Shown: in pieces, positions 13,201-28,200 of the stretch
Position numbering within the stretch: the first letter of the stretch is position 1
Layout of the letters: every line of letters begins with the position of its first letter
DNA from: Atrina japonica
Lineage: Eukaryota; Mollusca; Bivalvia; Pterioida; Pinnidae
DNA: 64,000 bases
Assembly: GCA_030159075.1 (NCBI GenBank)
Contig: BROG01000005.1
Span: 1,686,001 to 1,750,000, forward strand
Direction of reading: 5' to 3'
Translations under genes and position numbers: made by a program
Notes under the pieces: generated by a model
Database searches by the model: none
Told to the model about the DNA's origin: nothing
What the model saw: only the letters and a program-made list of their open reading frames with translations

Positions 13201-16200
13201 TTCATTTGTGCCAGTAATGTGGTTGACAAATTGTAAACAGCGTAACGGGATTCCTCTTTTATCATTGCTGGCATTACGACTTTGTTATTCAGATGCAAGG
13301 TGTACAGTAGTCCTGTTACTGTTTCTCTGTGAAGAAAAGCAGATCATATAGCAATAAAGCATAGTATAAAAGAGGTAGACCACTTCATATGTTGTAATAA
13401 ACCATTTCTAATAAATAGCCGTAAATCATTACAAATATCATAAACCATTCATTGCATAGAGGCCATTAACCATCACTTACCGGTATATCTAGCTATAAAT
13501 CATTCTTACGAGGAGATGTATTTAACTCTCGTTTATTGGGATCAAAACCAAGATGGCTGACATATATAGTAACTGACTATTACTTGAATACACCAAACAA
13601 TGATTATTTATATGTAGAAGTTTAACCATTACTTAAATATAGCAAACAGCTATTTCTTATAGATGGGAATTAAGCATTATTTAAATACAGCAAAGAGACA
13701 TTTTTTATACATCAAAATTAACTATTACTTATGAAAGAATACAAACATTACTTACATATTGTGATTAGCCATTACTTATAGAATATACAATAATAAAAGA
13801 TAGTAATAAACATTTATAAAGTATAACATTGTACTTATACATGACAGAAAACCTCCCCTGATTAAAGTACATGATTATAACTTAGTATCAATTGACTGTA
13901 AACAATGGTATGGAATTAATATATTTATATAATTTTATGTGTGGTCTTCTTATTGGATAACGGTAAACTGGGTTTATCCTAACCATAAAAAACTGGCCAC
14001 AATTATAAAACTGAAAGTTGATTTTTATTTATATTTTGCGACAGTATGATATTAGCTCACCCTGTTTGTTTATCAATATAAATGATCTCCTTGATGATAT
14101 CAACTGTAGATAAAGAATCTGAAAAAAAAAACAGAAAAATTATTTCTCCGATTTTTAAGCAAATATTACAATGAATAGTGTCAGCAGTATACATGCAAAT
14201 AATGCTAAGTTACAAGCATTTTTTCAAAGAAAATGTCAATATAACGCTGATAAGATGTGTAGTTCATGATGTGTTGAAGTTTCATCGTCTAAATATAGCA
14301 GATTTAAGTGAAAATAGTTTTCACAGTTTGAATATCAGATATATCAGAATCCAAGTATTTAATATGTTTTCAACACTCCAACAAGTATCTTAAGTTCATC
14401 TGATGTTCACAATTTAAACATATAAAATGATAAACTTATAAAATGTTTATGATTTATACAAAATATATATTGAGCTATTTTTGTACATTGTATATATATT
14501 TATACTGTATAGCTGCTTTTATTCGCGGGGAATTTAATTTCACTATATTCGCAGTCAAAGAAAATACCACGAAGATTAAATACCCATGAATATAATGTTA
14601 CACTTATGAAGTATAAGAAAGACAAATCGTAACTAGTCTTGCACGAAATTTAATATCTGTGAATAATTTCCTTTCAGAAAAAACATGAAATTTTCTCCCA
14701 ATGAAATTAAATAACTACACAGTAGTTAGATGATTTTTCATGAGAGAGATTCTTTACCATTAACAACAGCATCCCATGCCAATTCCAGGTTTGCTTCGAC
14801 TTCTATTTCATTTTGGTACATGAAATAACCGTTGATATAAATGGTGAACAAGTTTTGTGTGATGTAAAGTTGCCATGTGTCCTGTGTTGTGTATATCGAG
14901 TATGGTTGTCCACTTTGCCTGACTAAGGCACTGGTGTAGTTACTTTTCAGCCACTGTGATAACCATGTCATAGAGGGCACATCAATCAACCGTGAGTCTT
15001 GTGTATGGTTATTGTAAGCTATTAGACACATGATATTGGTTACAAACACTCTGTAATAATAAATTCAAATATTTGTGGATTAGAGAACAAGACTGTTTTC
15101 TTAACAGAAAAGTTCCCATATATGACTACATTCTGAATCAAAATTATACTGATTCAACAGGCATACAGCATGTTTCAAAACTCATCAACCCCTGAAAAAC
15201 AATGGATGCTTCTGTAAACCAATGACTTAGACAAGTCCAATTGTGTTTTAGGGGTGAATGATTTAATAATCCAAATATAAATTCTGATTTTTGAAATTTT
15301 GGTTCAGATTTTTATTTACCAATAGAAATTGATTGTAATACATAAGTTTTGTTGACATTTATGAACTACTGTATTCTTTTTAATTTGCTATAGATATGCG
15401 AAAACAATCATTACTGTTATATTTCTGAATATAACTTTACATTCTAGAATATATGAGTACTGAAGGTGTATTCTGGTAGTTGTAAATCATTAACAGTACA
15501 TTGTAAAAACAAAAATATATACAAGTACATAAATTGAAATAAACAGAAAATAGATGAATAAAAACAAAAATTATAAAAATTTGTATAAATCTACACACCC
15601 GTTTTTACTGTAATATTGCTCTTCTAACCCAGAAAATGAAACGGTGTACTTGGAACCTGGAGAAAACAAAAACAGAAACATGTATTTGTTTGTAATTTAG
15701 AATGTTGTTAATGTGCCACACTCATCAAATTAAAGTTTGCTGTTTACTTGTGGAAGGCTGTTGTTCTCTTCCAAGGTTCATTGTACCAGCCGCCACCATA
15801 AACTGATAAATTGTCATGTGGCATAAAACAACATTCAAAACAAAAAAAAACCGTGTTGAACTGCTTTCTGTTGGCATTCATTGATGACAGAAATGACATA
15901 AAGCACCAACGTTCCTCATGATGAATTTGTCTTTGTCCATTTGGCATTCATAAACCCATGGGCTAGGATCCCAGTCAATGACTTCTCCTTATCTATAGTT
16001 CATTTAGAAAATGCCAAACTCGAGCTGTCTAAAACCACATATAGGATAATGGATTGCTTCATTATTCACAAGGGGGCAAAAGAAAATTGATTCAAGGCAA
16101 TTTTAAAAATGAGAAATTTAACAACTTTTTCAAATACAATGCAAGACATTTCATCTTACTGGGAAAATATTGATTATAATTTATCAAATGTTTGTAGTCA

Positions 16201-19200
16201 ACAATGTACAAGTTGATATACATGTGTACAGATCTTTATTCAATAAAACTTGAAATATGGCTGTTTAATGATTTTGGGTCAGAAAATATTGGACGAGTAA
16301 AAATCTATTCCAAGCAACCAAATTTGTTGCATTTACTTGCCCGGTGACAAGTGCATGAAAGTCATATTTCCACACCCCTGGATTGTAAATAGAAAAACCG
16401 AACTTCTATTGATAGACGTTTCCCCAGAGACAGATATCTTGGGCACATCTAAACTGAAACCAGCACATTACATAAATATGATAAGAAACAATCAGTATGA
16501 CCACAATTCAACAGAACATTAGATCTTACTTGGTGTGTATGCTCTCATTGCAGCTTTCAATGCCACAAGGATGTTGGTGTTGTCATGGTTATCAACTCTG
16601 CCCATTATCAGCAGGTGATACAGGTAAGTATACCTGTACCAAACATGTCCAGTGTACAACTGATACCTCCTCCTGTTCTGGTCTATGATATCTATTGACA
16701 CGTTAAACAATGTTACATCAGGACCTGACTGTATCACCGGCATCTCCACTTTGTCCAGGGATTTGACAAAATACACTAATGATGTTAACATTTCTCTACA
16801 ATTAAAAGCAGATACTATAGTATTATACCAAGATCAACTGTATGGACATATCATTACTGCGTTAATTATCTTTAGGTCAGCTGTATGTATATTTCAGTAC
16901 AGCATTATATCAACGATGGTCAACTGTATGTACATTTCAGTACAGCATTATCTTTAGGTCAACTGTACATGCATTTCAGTACAGCATTCTATTATAATCA
17001 ACTGTACATACATTTCAGTACAGCATTCTATTATAATCAACTGTACATACATTTCAAAACAACATTGCAACATGATCAATTCTATGTACATTTCAGTACA
17101 GCATTTCATCATGATAAACTGCATGGACATTTCAGTATAACCAATTGTATGTACATTTCAGTACAGTGCTATATAAAGATACCACTTACCCATGATCACC
17201 AACATACTTCTCCTTTCTGACAATGGTCACGTTACACTGTTTACAATCATTTGTATGTCCTACAAAATATATAAAAATATATAAAGTATAACAGTCACAT
17301 GCAACAGCTAGACATCTAGGTTCTACCAGAGTGTGTTAGAACAATGGATAACATTGCACTTGTACATGTAAGTCCTACAAAATATACACAGCATAAAGTA
17401 TACTGAATAGAACTGCCCATAATATATTGTATATCCTAAAAATATATACAGATAAACAATCAATCTCATTAAAAACCAATCTCTCAGCTCCTGTTTTCTG
17501 ATATATCTCAAAGGGGATCTAACAAAATCTGCTATGGAGCCACATTCAATGACCTCCAGTGAGAGTGTCATGTTTGACCAATGAAAATTTGACTTATCTA
17601 ATCTTGAATGTTTATTGTTTTTTAATTAGATTGATTAACAATCATATAAACTTCTTACATTCACATCTACATGTAGGTCCTACAAAACTGGTTTTTATGA
17701 TACAGAAAATTTCCATAGTTGCTATACTATATATTTAAGTGCTTGTTCAGATTGCCATGTGTAAGATCAAATTTCTATTTTTGTGTAAAGTTCTGATTTT
17801 TGGTACCGAGGGTACTACAAAAATAGGTAAAAAAGGGTGGGTGTTATCGAGACCGATTAACAGTCCAGGGTTCTACAAAAATAGGTAAAAAAAAGATGAG
17901 CAATTAATGGAACCAATTAATAGTCCAGGGTGCAACAAAAATAGGTAAAAACAGATGGGCAATTATTGGAACCAATTAATAGTCAATTTGACAGAAAGCA
18001 GTTAAAATTTTTATCAGGTACTCTGGTAAAGTTGTTTGTTAATACCGTGGACACATATCAACATTCTTGTGTTGCATGGGGCTAGAGATAAACTTATATA
18101 AATATCATGTATTCATACCTATAGAATAAGACACCCAAGTATCCTGAATTTCCTTCTGAAACATCTTCAAATCGTCATCAAAAACTTCTCCAATTACAAG
18201 TAACTGATAATGAAATCTATATCTAAGTAAATCCTCAATGTTGCCTTCATACATCTGTAATTTTGTATTCTGTACTCGAAGAGTCATTTTGTACATCTCT
18301 AAGGTAGGTGTGGTCAGTCTGTTTGTGACTACATTACCCCAGTGTAACAGGTAAAAATACACACGAGTTACTTCCTCCCTGTAAAGAATATATCAACATA
18401 TGTAATTTATCATTCATTCTGTAGAATCAGAAAATCTTGAGGAGTTAAAACTAAACAAAATCGTTAATATAAACTTTCATTGAAATAAAACAACATGTAA
18501 AGTTTCGTTATGATTTTGATGATAAATGAAAAAAAACCCAAAGTTTTTTTATTCTACGTATTTTATGATACTTTCATTACACAGTTTTTATCATATGTCA
18601 CAAAAAGATCACAGAATCATGTATTAAGTCGTTGTTAAAAGCAGTGAAGGTCATTGGTCATTGACATTAGATACTACCAAAAACTGTCACTGCACTGGAA
18701 TAACTTTGAAAAACACATGTCTAAATAAAAAGGGCTTCTACTGTATGTGGTGATATCTCTATAGAAATTAGAAATTCTTCAAGGTACTCCTTCATTAAAT
18801 ACCACTCACTAATTTTGCATAATAATAAGATATTACTACGGTACTTCCTGAAAAAATATCCTCCTTATCACCTGATCTCGCCTCTAGATTTATATACTTT
18901 TCACTTTATTTGTATGTCATTCTGTGCCCTGTCAGTAGAGGATGGTAATTCCTCCTTAACACCTGATCTCACCTCTAGATTTGTATACTTTTCACTCTGA
19001 GTGTAATTTTGTGCCCTGTCAGCAGGGGATGATAATTTCCCCATAACACCTGATCTTGCACATTGGTATCTGTTTTTTGTAGTTGTCAAAAATCAATGAT
19101 TTCCTATTTCTAGAGATATCAATTCATCAAACTCAGGATTCAGTAAAGTTAGTTGGGTCCGGCCTGGCTCAGTCGGTAGCGTGCTCGACTCTTGATCGTG

Positions 19201-22200
19201 AGGTCGTGAGTTCGAGTCTAGCCGGCGGCAGGTTGGTTTTCCGTCCTTCGGATGAGACATTAAAATTTAAGTCCCGTGTCGAAATAGGTGTCAGCACGTT
19301 AAAGAACCATCACTGCTCAATGGCCGTAAGTGCCGAGCATAGGCCAAAATTTGAAGCCCTTCACCGGAATTTGGTGACATCTCCATATGAGTGAAAGATT
19401 CTTTAGTGGGATGTTAAACAACAATAAACAAACAAACAATAAATGAACAAGTCAGTTGTAAAGCAAAAAATATATTCATATACCACTAGATATATAACTA
19501 CATTCTGATGAGTCTTACATTATTACTAGTTTTAAAAAAAAAAAACAAAGAGAAAGATTATGAATGTTTATCTTCAGAATGTCATTATACTAGTATGATT
19601 TGAGGCTTCTAATATTTTTAAACAATATGTAAACATACCCTTTTAAGCCAACATATTCCTCAGTCATTTTGATGGAAATTTCTGTCTCATTTAATGTATT
19701 GCACTCGCTATTATCTGAAAGAAATGTAAGGTACATTTATATGTTTTTTCATTCATAACATGCTAGTGTTAGAACATTGCCTTATGAATTATAATTACTG
19801 TAATACTTACTGCAACTCCTATTGAAAGCTTCAAATATTGCCATTTGCAGTTGTTCAATTTGATTGTCCCTGGGTCCGGGTCCCATAATGTACAGGGAAT
19901 AACTGGAATTCATTCTGTACAAATACTTTAAAATTCCATCATACTGTGTGACTCCATGATAGTTCTGGTCCAGTACAACTTGTGTCTGATTGTTTAATGG
20001 CACTTTGACGACTGACGCATTGGTTACAGTGGTTATGTTGATCTTGTATTGTATAGAGACAACTTCATAACCTCGATGTTCACTGATAAATAAAAATAGC
20101 TACAAATATCCAGCAACTGTCTTCAATGACATCTAACAGACTGCTTAATATTAAATATACAAAGAAACTTTACTGTCTAAAATTATCAATGTTTTTTTAT
20201 CATAAATTTTGTAATAACTATTGCGGAGACTAAAGATACTTTCTGTAATGATCACTTGATTTCTCTAGATAACTTTATGAAGACTATGTCTGTCTCTATA
20301 ATTTTAACAAGTCTCTGTATTGCTAAGTTATAGCATATGATTTGACCACAACTAATCATCTTCAGACTAGAGTGAAAAAAAAAGAATATTTACATCTCCT
20401 CTACAATATAATTCTCCTGTGTTATTTCTGTCACTGCCACTGAAGACTTGTTAATTGCCAAACCTATAATTAGAAACAATTAAAGTCAGATATATCAATT
20501 TGATGAAACTGAAAACAAAATTTGATATTTGTATTGGAAATGGATACTTCATATCATATAATGACATGTATGAAGACAGATATAACATCATGTCTACATG
20601 TACAATATTATACACAGTATGACAACTACATCTACAATGTTATGTTGGAGATAGACACAAAATCATACATGTATCTACATGTAACTGAACATATTACATT
20701 TAATATTAAGCATGATTCGTTAATCAGCTACATGGCAAATCAATATCACTTGCTCTTTATCATGATATCAACACAAAAATGTGTCGGACTATGGAAAATG
20801 ATGGACTGGACAGATTTTTAACAAGAAACACTGAATAAGTAACCTTCACTGGTAAATATAATATTATCTATAGTCATACCTTTATTTACTTCATACCAAG
20901 CTTGTTGTATAACATCCAATATTGTTTTATCAATTTTCTCATCTTCAACCAGAGTAAGTATTAATGTGTAAGGCTTAGACGGCTGAATTGGCTTTAAAGT
21001 TGTAGTTGTGGCAATGGTCGTGGTTGAAGGAATACTAGTTGAAACAGTTGTTGATGATGTTGTTTGAGCTTGTGTTGTTAATACCTGTTCTGTAGTTGTT
21101 TGATCTGTTGTTGCTACAGTTGATTCCCTTGTTGTTGCTACAGTTGCTTCCATTGTTGTTGCTATGGTAGATTTCCTTGTTGTTGCAACGGTTGATGCCC
21201 TTGTAGTTACTGGTCTTGTTGTTACTGGTGTTGTTGAGGCGGTAGTTGTTGTCGGTGGTGTTGTTGTTGGTGACACACTAGTTGTCTCCGGTGTAGTTAC
21301 AGTTGTTGTGGGAGATTCAGTTGTAGCTGCCTCAGTTGTTTCAGACACTGTGATAGTTGTTTTTACTGGGGCAAGAGTGGTTGTTGACTTTGTTGTTTGT
21401 AATGTGGTAGTTGTTTCTATCATTGTTGTAGGATTCTCAGTTGTTTGCTTGGTAGTTGTTGGTAGACTAGTGGTAGTGCTAGGTGTAGAGGTCCTCTCTG
21501 CCGTTGTTGGTTTCTTTGTTGTTATTGTAGTTAATTTTGTAGTTGTTGATAAAGCGCAGGAGTACTTTATATCACCTGTTAAAATGAATTGTGATTATAA
21601 ATATGACAATGATAATATTAGGTAAGTATAACTAATCAGTACATGCATGTGTAATCATACAGATAGAATACAGAGTTTGATATGTCCATGCCATACACAA
21701 CACTTATTTGCACTGAAGCTGGATACAGGGTTTCACAAGTTCTATGCATAAACATAGATAGACATTGATTTCCGATGAAATTAAAATACAGTTAGTACAA
21801 ATGAAAAGTCATGGGGTTTCCTGAAAAATAATCATTTAACGCTTGTTACCTATGAGAAATTTAAGTAGGTTTTGAAGATGCAGTCACACTGACTTGATTA
21901 CAAGTTGATTAACCTGTGATCGTAAACATGGCTTTGACAAATAATTTGTTTACGACTGATGACAAGAAATTATAAACAAAATAATTCTGAAAACTGAGTT
22001 GCAAGTAAACAAAAGAGGTAATGAAAGACAAGTTTAGATTGAGAGCAGCTCATGAACATTCTGCAGTCAATTAAACAATTAAATTTCCCCTGAGATCAGG
22101 ATTCCAACAACAATGTTTTGCTTAACAGTGTAATTAGAAAAGTAACAAGTTTTAGACATTATTGAAGGTTAATATTTTTTTCTTCATTTTTTGTAACTAT

Positions 22201-25200
22201 TCTATTGCTGTTGTAAAGCCAATTTCATTATTCTAAACATTTTTATTCAACATTTCAAAATTGAAAAATAAAATTGAATCTATATTCTAATATGACATTG
22301 TAAATATGTAAATAATTGACAAGTGGATTTGTGATTCGGACAAGTTACTTTTGGATATTACTGGTCCGATCGGATAGGTGAAAAAAAATCCTTATTGTAG
22401 AGCCCAGTCCAGTATAAAGAACATTTTTTAGAAATGAAATAAAATAATTTTCTACCTACCAAGGTTTTTGGTGATTGGTAAAAATAATCAATTAAGGTCT
22501 CATGGAAAAGAATAGAGAACTATGTAAAAATATTTTAATAAGAGGGTGCACATGGTGTTGTTGTATCCAGGTAAATAATTGTAATTTTGTTGTGTGGAAG
22601 ATTGCATACTAGTCATTTATAAATTTGAAAACAGTCAATAATTACTTACCATCATTGCAACAACAGTATTTTTGCTGCTGAATCTTAAAACACGTTCCAA
22701 GGTTATCACAAGTATCAGCATAAGCTGTAATACAAGAATAATTGCATTTACTAGTCGATCTACACAACATTTCAGCATGTGTCATTTCATTACCCATCAA
22801 ACTAGTACCCAATTTGTTTTTAAAATGTCTAAAGACTTGAACCAAGAGAAAGTTTTTAGAAAAAAAAACATGTTCATCACTCGTCAGTTTGTGTTACAAA
22901 TTGATGAAGTTATGAAGAGAGGTGTCATAAAATTTAGGAAAAAGAAAACAATTTGTTTTTGACCAAGAAATAAAGTTTTCAGAAAAAAAATCATCACTCA
23001 TCAATTTGTATTTAGGAATTGATGAAGTTATGAAGAGAGTTGTTTGTAATAAAATTTTGAAAAAAAGATTCAATTTATATTTTAAATGTCTTAAAGACAT
23101 CATCTTGAACAAAGAAATAAAAGTTTTTAGAATTTTTTTTTCATCACTTGTCAATTTGTTTGAGGAATTGATAAAGTCACCAAGAGAAGTGTTTGTCATC
23201 AAATTTTGAAAAAGACCCGATCTGTATTTAAAATGTCCAAAGAAATGGTCTTTAACTGAGAATTAATGTTTTCAGAATAATATTTGTCACCATTTGTTTG
23301 ACGAATTGACAAAACTGAGGAAACACTGTAGTCAATCTTATTTCACAACATTTTACCACTCCTCAATACAACACTGGTCAACATTCGCCCAATTACAAAT
23401 TCAGTGCTCCAGATAACTTTCTGAGCAGTTGTTTATAGTACCCATCATTTCCAAATCCAGTGTGTATTTTTAGCCAAAATATTTCAGTCAAGTGGGTACT
23501 TTCCAATTCTACTGCAATAATACGATTGCCATTGATTTCACTATAAAGGTTTGGTTGCTAAATTACCATTGATTAATGTATATAACTGTCTGTACACTGT
23601 AAGTCCACAATTTAAACATCTTGATTTGGGTCAGCTTAACTGCATTATAACTACAGAACTTTAACACACATTTTGACCAAGATCCATTCAGAACAAGTGA
23701 AATCAATATTTTATCTCTCAGCAGGTTTCAGATCCAATGTGTTTAATTTTATGCTTCAGTTTTGATTTGCATTAGGTAACTTACTCATCGATTTGAATTT
23801 GCTTGCATATCCATTTATTTTTTATGCGTAAAATACACAAATACCCAGCTTATCTGGAGCACTGCTACATGTATATCAGACTAAGATTTCAGTGTGTAAC
23901 TTTAGTCTATGATGTATATGTAGGCCTACTTACCCTCCTTAAGTCTCAGATGCTTGAGTGCACACTGTGTACCATTGATAGTTATGACACCCTGTATATC
24001 TGTTTGATTCACTTGCGTTCCTTCAAGTCTGACTTTCAAATATGTTCCATTACTCAACACTGTATCACCTTCTAAGAGTAATGACCTTGAGAAGCTACCA
24101 TAAGACCCGGATGCATTCACGGATACAGAGTCCAGGCTAAATGTTGCTTTTGTCTGAATAGATCCAGCAGATTTTGAAACTCTCAGCTCAAGATTTTGAT
24201 CTGGACCATTTGGACATGAGTATTGTCCTTCCCAAAGACTTGGGATAAAGCTCTGTTCCCCTGAAAATTAAATAGTACATATGAATTGCAAAATAATATG
24301 ATACAAATTTATCAGTAGAAGGAATAACAGTTCTATGAACCAAGTGGTTGAAATTTGTAATTAACACCTAATGTCAAGTTTGATGTCAATGTTGCTTTTT
24401 TACAAGTTACAAGTATTTACAAGTATATACATTGCACATGTACCTGAATGTAATTGATTGTCAAGGTATAAAACATTCCATTATATACTACGCATTATGT
24501 TAGAATAGCAGAGTTTTTGAAATTCACTGGACTTAGCAGAAAAACCGGTAAATTTTACAAAAGGATGGTGAAATCTATCTGATAACTGGTCCAAATGACC
24601 AGTAATTTTTCATTTCTTTTCAACTGTGTATATATAAAGACCAGTAAATAAATTTCTTTGACCAGTGGAATTCCTTTATTCACTGGTACGGTTGACCAGT
24701 AATTTTTTTTTCAAAATGTCTGAAATAGTCATCCTATTTTTATGTCACTGAAAACAAAATCAGACTTTCTGTAGAAACATTATTTTTGTCTATATTGTGA
24801 AACAAAATCTGGCTAATGAAATGGTGAAGTCTGTCTGTGTCAACAATTTGGTTTACCTCTTGTGTTTATCTGCTTCATTGTGGGACAACTACTGATGATA
24901 TCTCTTTGAAACTTCTCATGTAGATAGACTTTGATGAGAACTATCCATCACAATCTTAGGTTTTATTGGGGGATCAAAGTAGAAATGGGGTGGGGATAGG
25001 ATTTACTATAGAAACCTACAGGAAATTCATTTCAACTAGAAAATATTACATTTTAAAACAATTGAACATTTTACTTACTTGTTCCTTAAGGGAAGGGATA
25101 TTGATTGATGTAAATTGGGGTTCTCGGGATATACCTCACCCCCTTAGATTTACATTTTGATGAATTACTGGATAAACATTCACATCCCAATACCTAAACC

Positions 25201-28200
25201 ATATACACTTGCTCATTATGGGAAGAAATATTCATTGATATACATTCAGGGGTCCTTTGGGTATATTCAGATATAAATTTATAAGGGGTCATGTCCACAC
25301 CCACTGATATTTATGTTTTTTATTTATAACTATTCACATCCCTACCCCTGAACCATATATATTCTCATATTCATGTTTAGTTTGGTATATGGGTGTAGAG
25401 TCCAATTGCCTTAAATCTACTTTTCAATTTCTGTCAAGGTCCCACAATCCAGCCATTATACTGTCTTTCATTGGTTTCTTCTTTATGTACATATATGTAC
25501 CAGTAATTTGAAAAGGTAGAAACTATGGAAACATTTTTAAGATATTTTGATCACTCTGATTAAATTTAGTTCCAAAGACTTTTAAAAATGTAAATGTGCC
25601 AAAATCCCAATGTGCAAGTTAATTGTTCTTTAATTTTTTAAACACTAATTAAAAATCTGACTACTTACCTTTACTGCAATCTGCATCTCCTCCAAAGATG
25701 ACCTGATTGCACTTTGTACCTGTCCAGCCATTTTTACACTTTTTATTTCCATTAGAGTCACATGTGTACATTCCATCACAGCTTATTTGATCCACACAGT
25801 TAACAGAACATTCAGAGCCATAGTAATTATCTTCACAGAATGTCTTTACTGTCAGTTGTAATCTGTACACAGATGTAAAGATATCACAACAATTAGTCAT
25901 ACATCACTCACAATATTTTTATACACCAATAATTTCTAATCATAATAATTACATTTATAAAAATTATTATCAATTATTATCCCTATTAACACTATCATAA
26001 TCAGGGACTGGCATCATAAACCTTGACTTGAATTTACTCAAGTCTGAGAATTGTCTCAACTTGGCTGACAAAGCTAATCAGATTTCAGGATAATTTTTTA
26101 AGCTTTATGTTCCCGGGCCCTGGCCATGGAATGTCCTCTAACAGTACTTGGATATCTTTTCATTATTGCATTTATTTCAATTACATGTATTTTCATTATG
26201 TCCCAAGAACAAATTTCAGAAATGCTGGTAAAGTTCCTTAACCCTTTGAAAACTGGCCACCTGAAATGAGCTGTTCTCCCACCCCAGGCTCCTGTACAGA
26301 AATACAAAAAATTCAAATCGGTCTCATTTCCTTTATATTTTTGTTTTTAAATTTATTATTACGATAAATCACTATTTTCATAATTATCTACAGTCATCTG
26401 AATATTAATCCAATTCAAAAGTGCTTTGTCCCTATTCATCGTTACCCCCATTATTAGAGTTCAACAACAGTTCGAGAACTTGATCAGCTGTTAACACGAT
26501 TGAGTGCCTTTTACTCATAATGTTTAGCCAAATTACTGAGCAATGTTTCTAGAAATATTCTACAGTTTCACCAGAAGCATGATTTATCAAATACAAGATG
26601 TTATAGGAGCTCTAATTGGTCAGTGAGAGCTATAGAAAATTCTAAATAACGGAATGACTTACTGGCTAGAAAAACGGCCACCAGGGTATACAGGCGTTTA
26701 TGTTATGGCCGGTTTTCTGGCCTCCAAGGTTCAAAGGGTTAAAATGTATTTGCATCATCTGGTTTATACACTGGATTCTACCTAGTACACATATTGCCGA
26801 CTGTAGGATTATTTTTCAAATCTAATGTGAATCACTAGATTTCAGTCCCTGTTTGTGCAATAACAGCTGAATAAGTAAAATCAATACTCACCTTGTTGGT
26901 GAATTTGGTCGGGATCCTCTCAGGTTGTATAAAGTGGGACTGTTCACACTTGAATCACTGTGATTAAAATGTATGTTAAATTGGTCCACCAATGTCTGTA
27001 CACCATCTGAGTCAGCATCAGCAACAGAAATTGTAATGGAAGCACCACCCTAAAATAATATTTGTAAACAATTAACCCTCTAATTATTATAGCCAGCAAA
27101 AACTTGAGAATCAAATACAATTTATTTGTGCTAATTTTTGGGATGTTTATAATCAAACTACCAAATCAGTTGGTCTATTTCAATTTCACTTACCAGCAAC
27201 ACAGTTAATCTAGGTTTTAATGTGGCCCAATCAGTCAAATTGTTTCAAGTTTATGAATGAATATATATAAAATATAATTTACCGTTATATGTTTTTTTCA
27301 TAAATATGAAGCGATTAAGGATCTTGACCATATTAGGTTGATTTTAAAAAAATATTCATCTAGATGTCAACATTTTCTGGCTCTATTACAACATTGTTTT
27401 ACAAAATCAGTACAAAATTCAGAAATACTAGGTTGCATTTCCTTTTTCCTGGAGTGTTTTTCCCTTGCTTGCTGGCAGGTTTTTCAAATTCAAGTTTACA
27501 CAAAAAAGAAGAAAAAATGAGAAGATACATAGCTGTATCATTTAGAAAAAGGTATAAGGACTCATATCTGAATTGAGAAGTTTGCTATTTGAAACTTTTA
27601 GTCAAAATTACATACATTGTAAGCTGAGCAGACTGGGATGGAGTCTCACAAATCCCTTTTCCCTCTTAACCTGGACAAATTTAAATTTTAGGCAATGCAG
27701 TATAACAGCATAAAATTACACTAGGACCTGCCAGTATAACATTCCTACATGTACTTATAATAACACCCATAGGTATCCTATAAGGAATAGAGAGCATTTC
27801 AATGTATAGCTTATCCTTGGAATAAAATTAAGTACGGTAGAATTGTACTTAATCAAAAGGTTACTACAACCCATCAAGTTATGTGAATCAGACAATACCA
27901 GTAAGTGAAAGGAAATTTGTTTAAGAAAGTCCTATTCCATTTAAATTTCAAAATTTCATTTTGCATGACATGCATTATAAGATGCATTGAGGAAATAAGT
28001 GTACGTTTTGTAAACAAATTTAAATAATATTAAACAGTATTCTTTGTATTACCATTAGAAGACTTATCGGTATACAGAAATTAGGAAAGGAACAGTTATT
28101 CATATAGATATGTTAATCAAATAAGGAAATGAAATTAGAATAATACTTCTGAATATGTGACATGAATATATATATGTAGCCTATATATTGGCTAAAGATT

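Noticed and set aside
19156..19230. Possible tRNA gene
   Set aside because: A- and B-box-like motifs are present, but the sequence continues into a SINE body with copies elsewhere and does not form a full cloverleaf.
980..20463. Assignment of the modules to the SEA domain
   Set aside because: Length and mucin context are suggestive, but the GSVVV-type cleavage site and the expected strand order were not seen.
21164..21625. Val-rich plus-strand open frame of about 150 residues (and its counterpart at 51671-52078)
   Set aside because: Exact antisense of the Thr-rich mucin exon; Thr codons read backwards give Val and Gly.
27338..27576. Small plus-strand open frames repeated at 57354-57592
   Set aside because: They recur because the intron is duplicated; short, lysine tract at the end, no family and no splice context.
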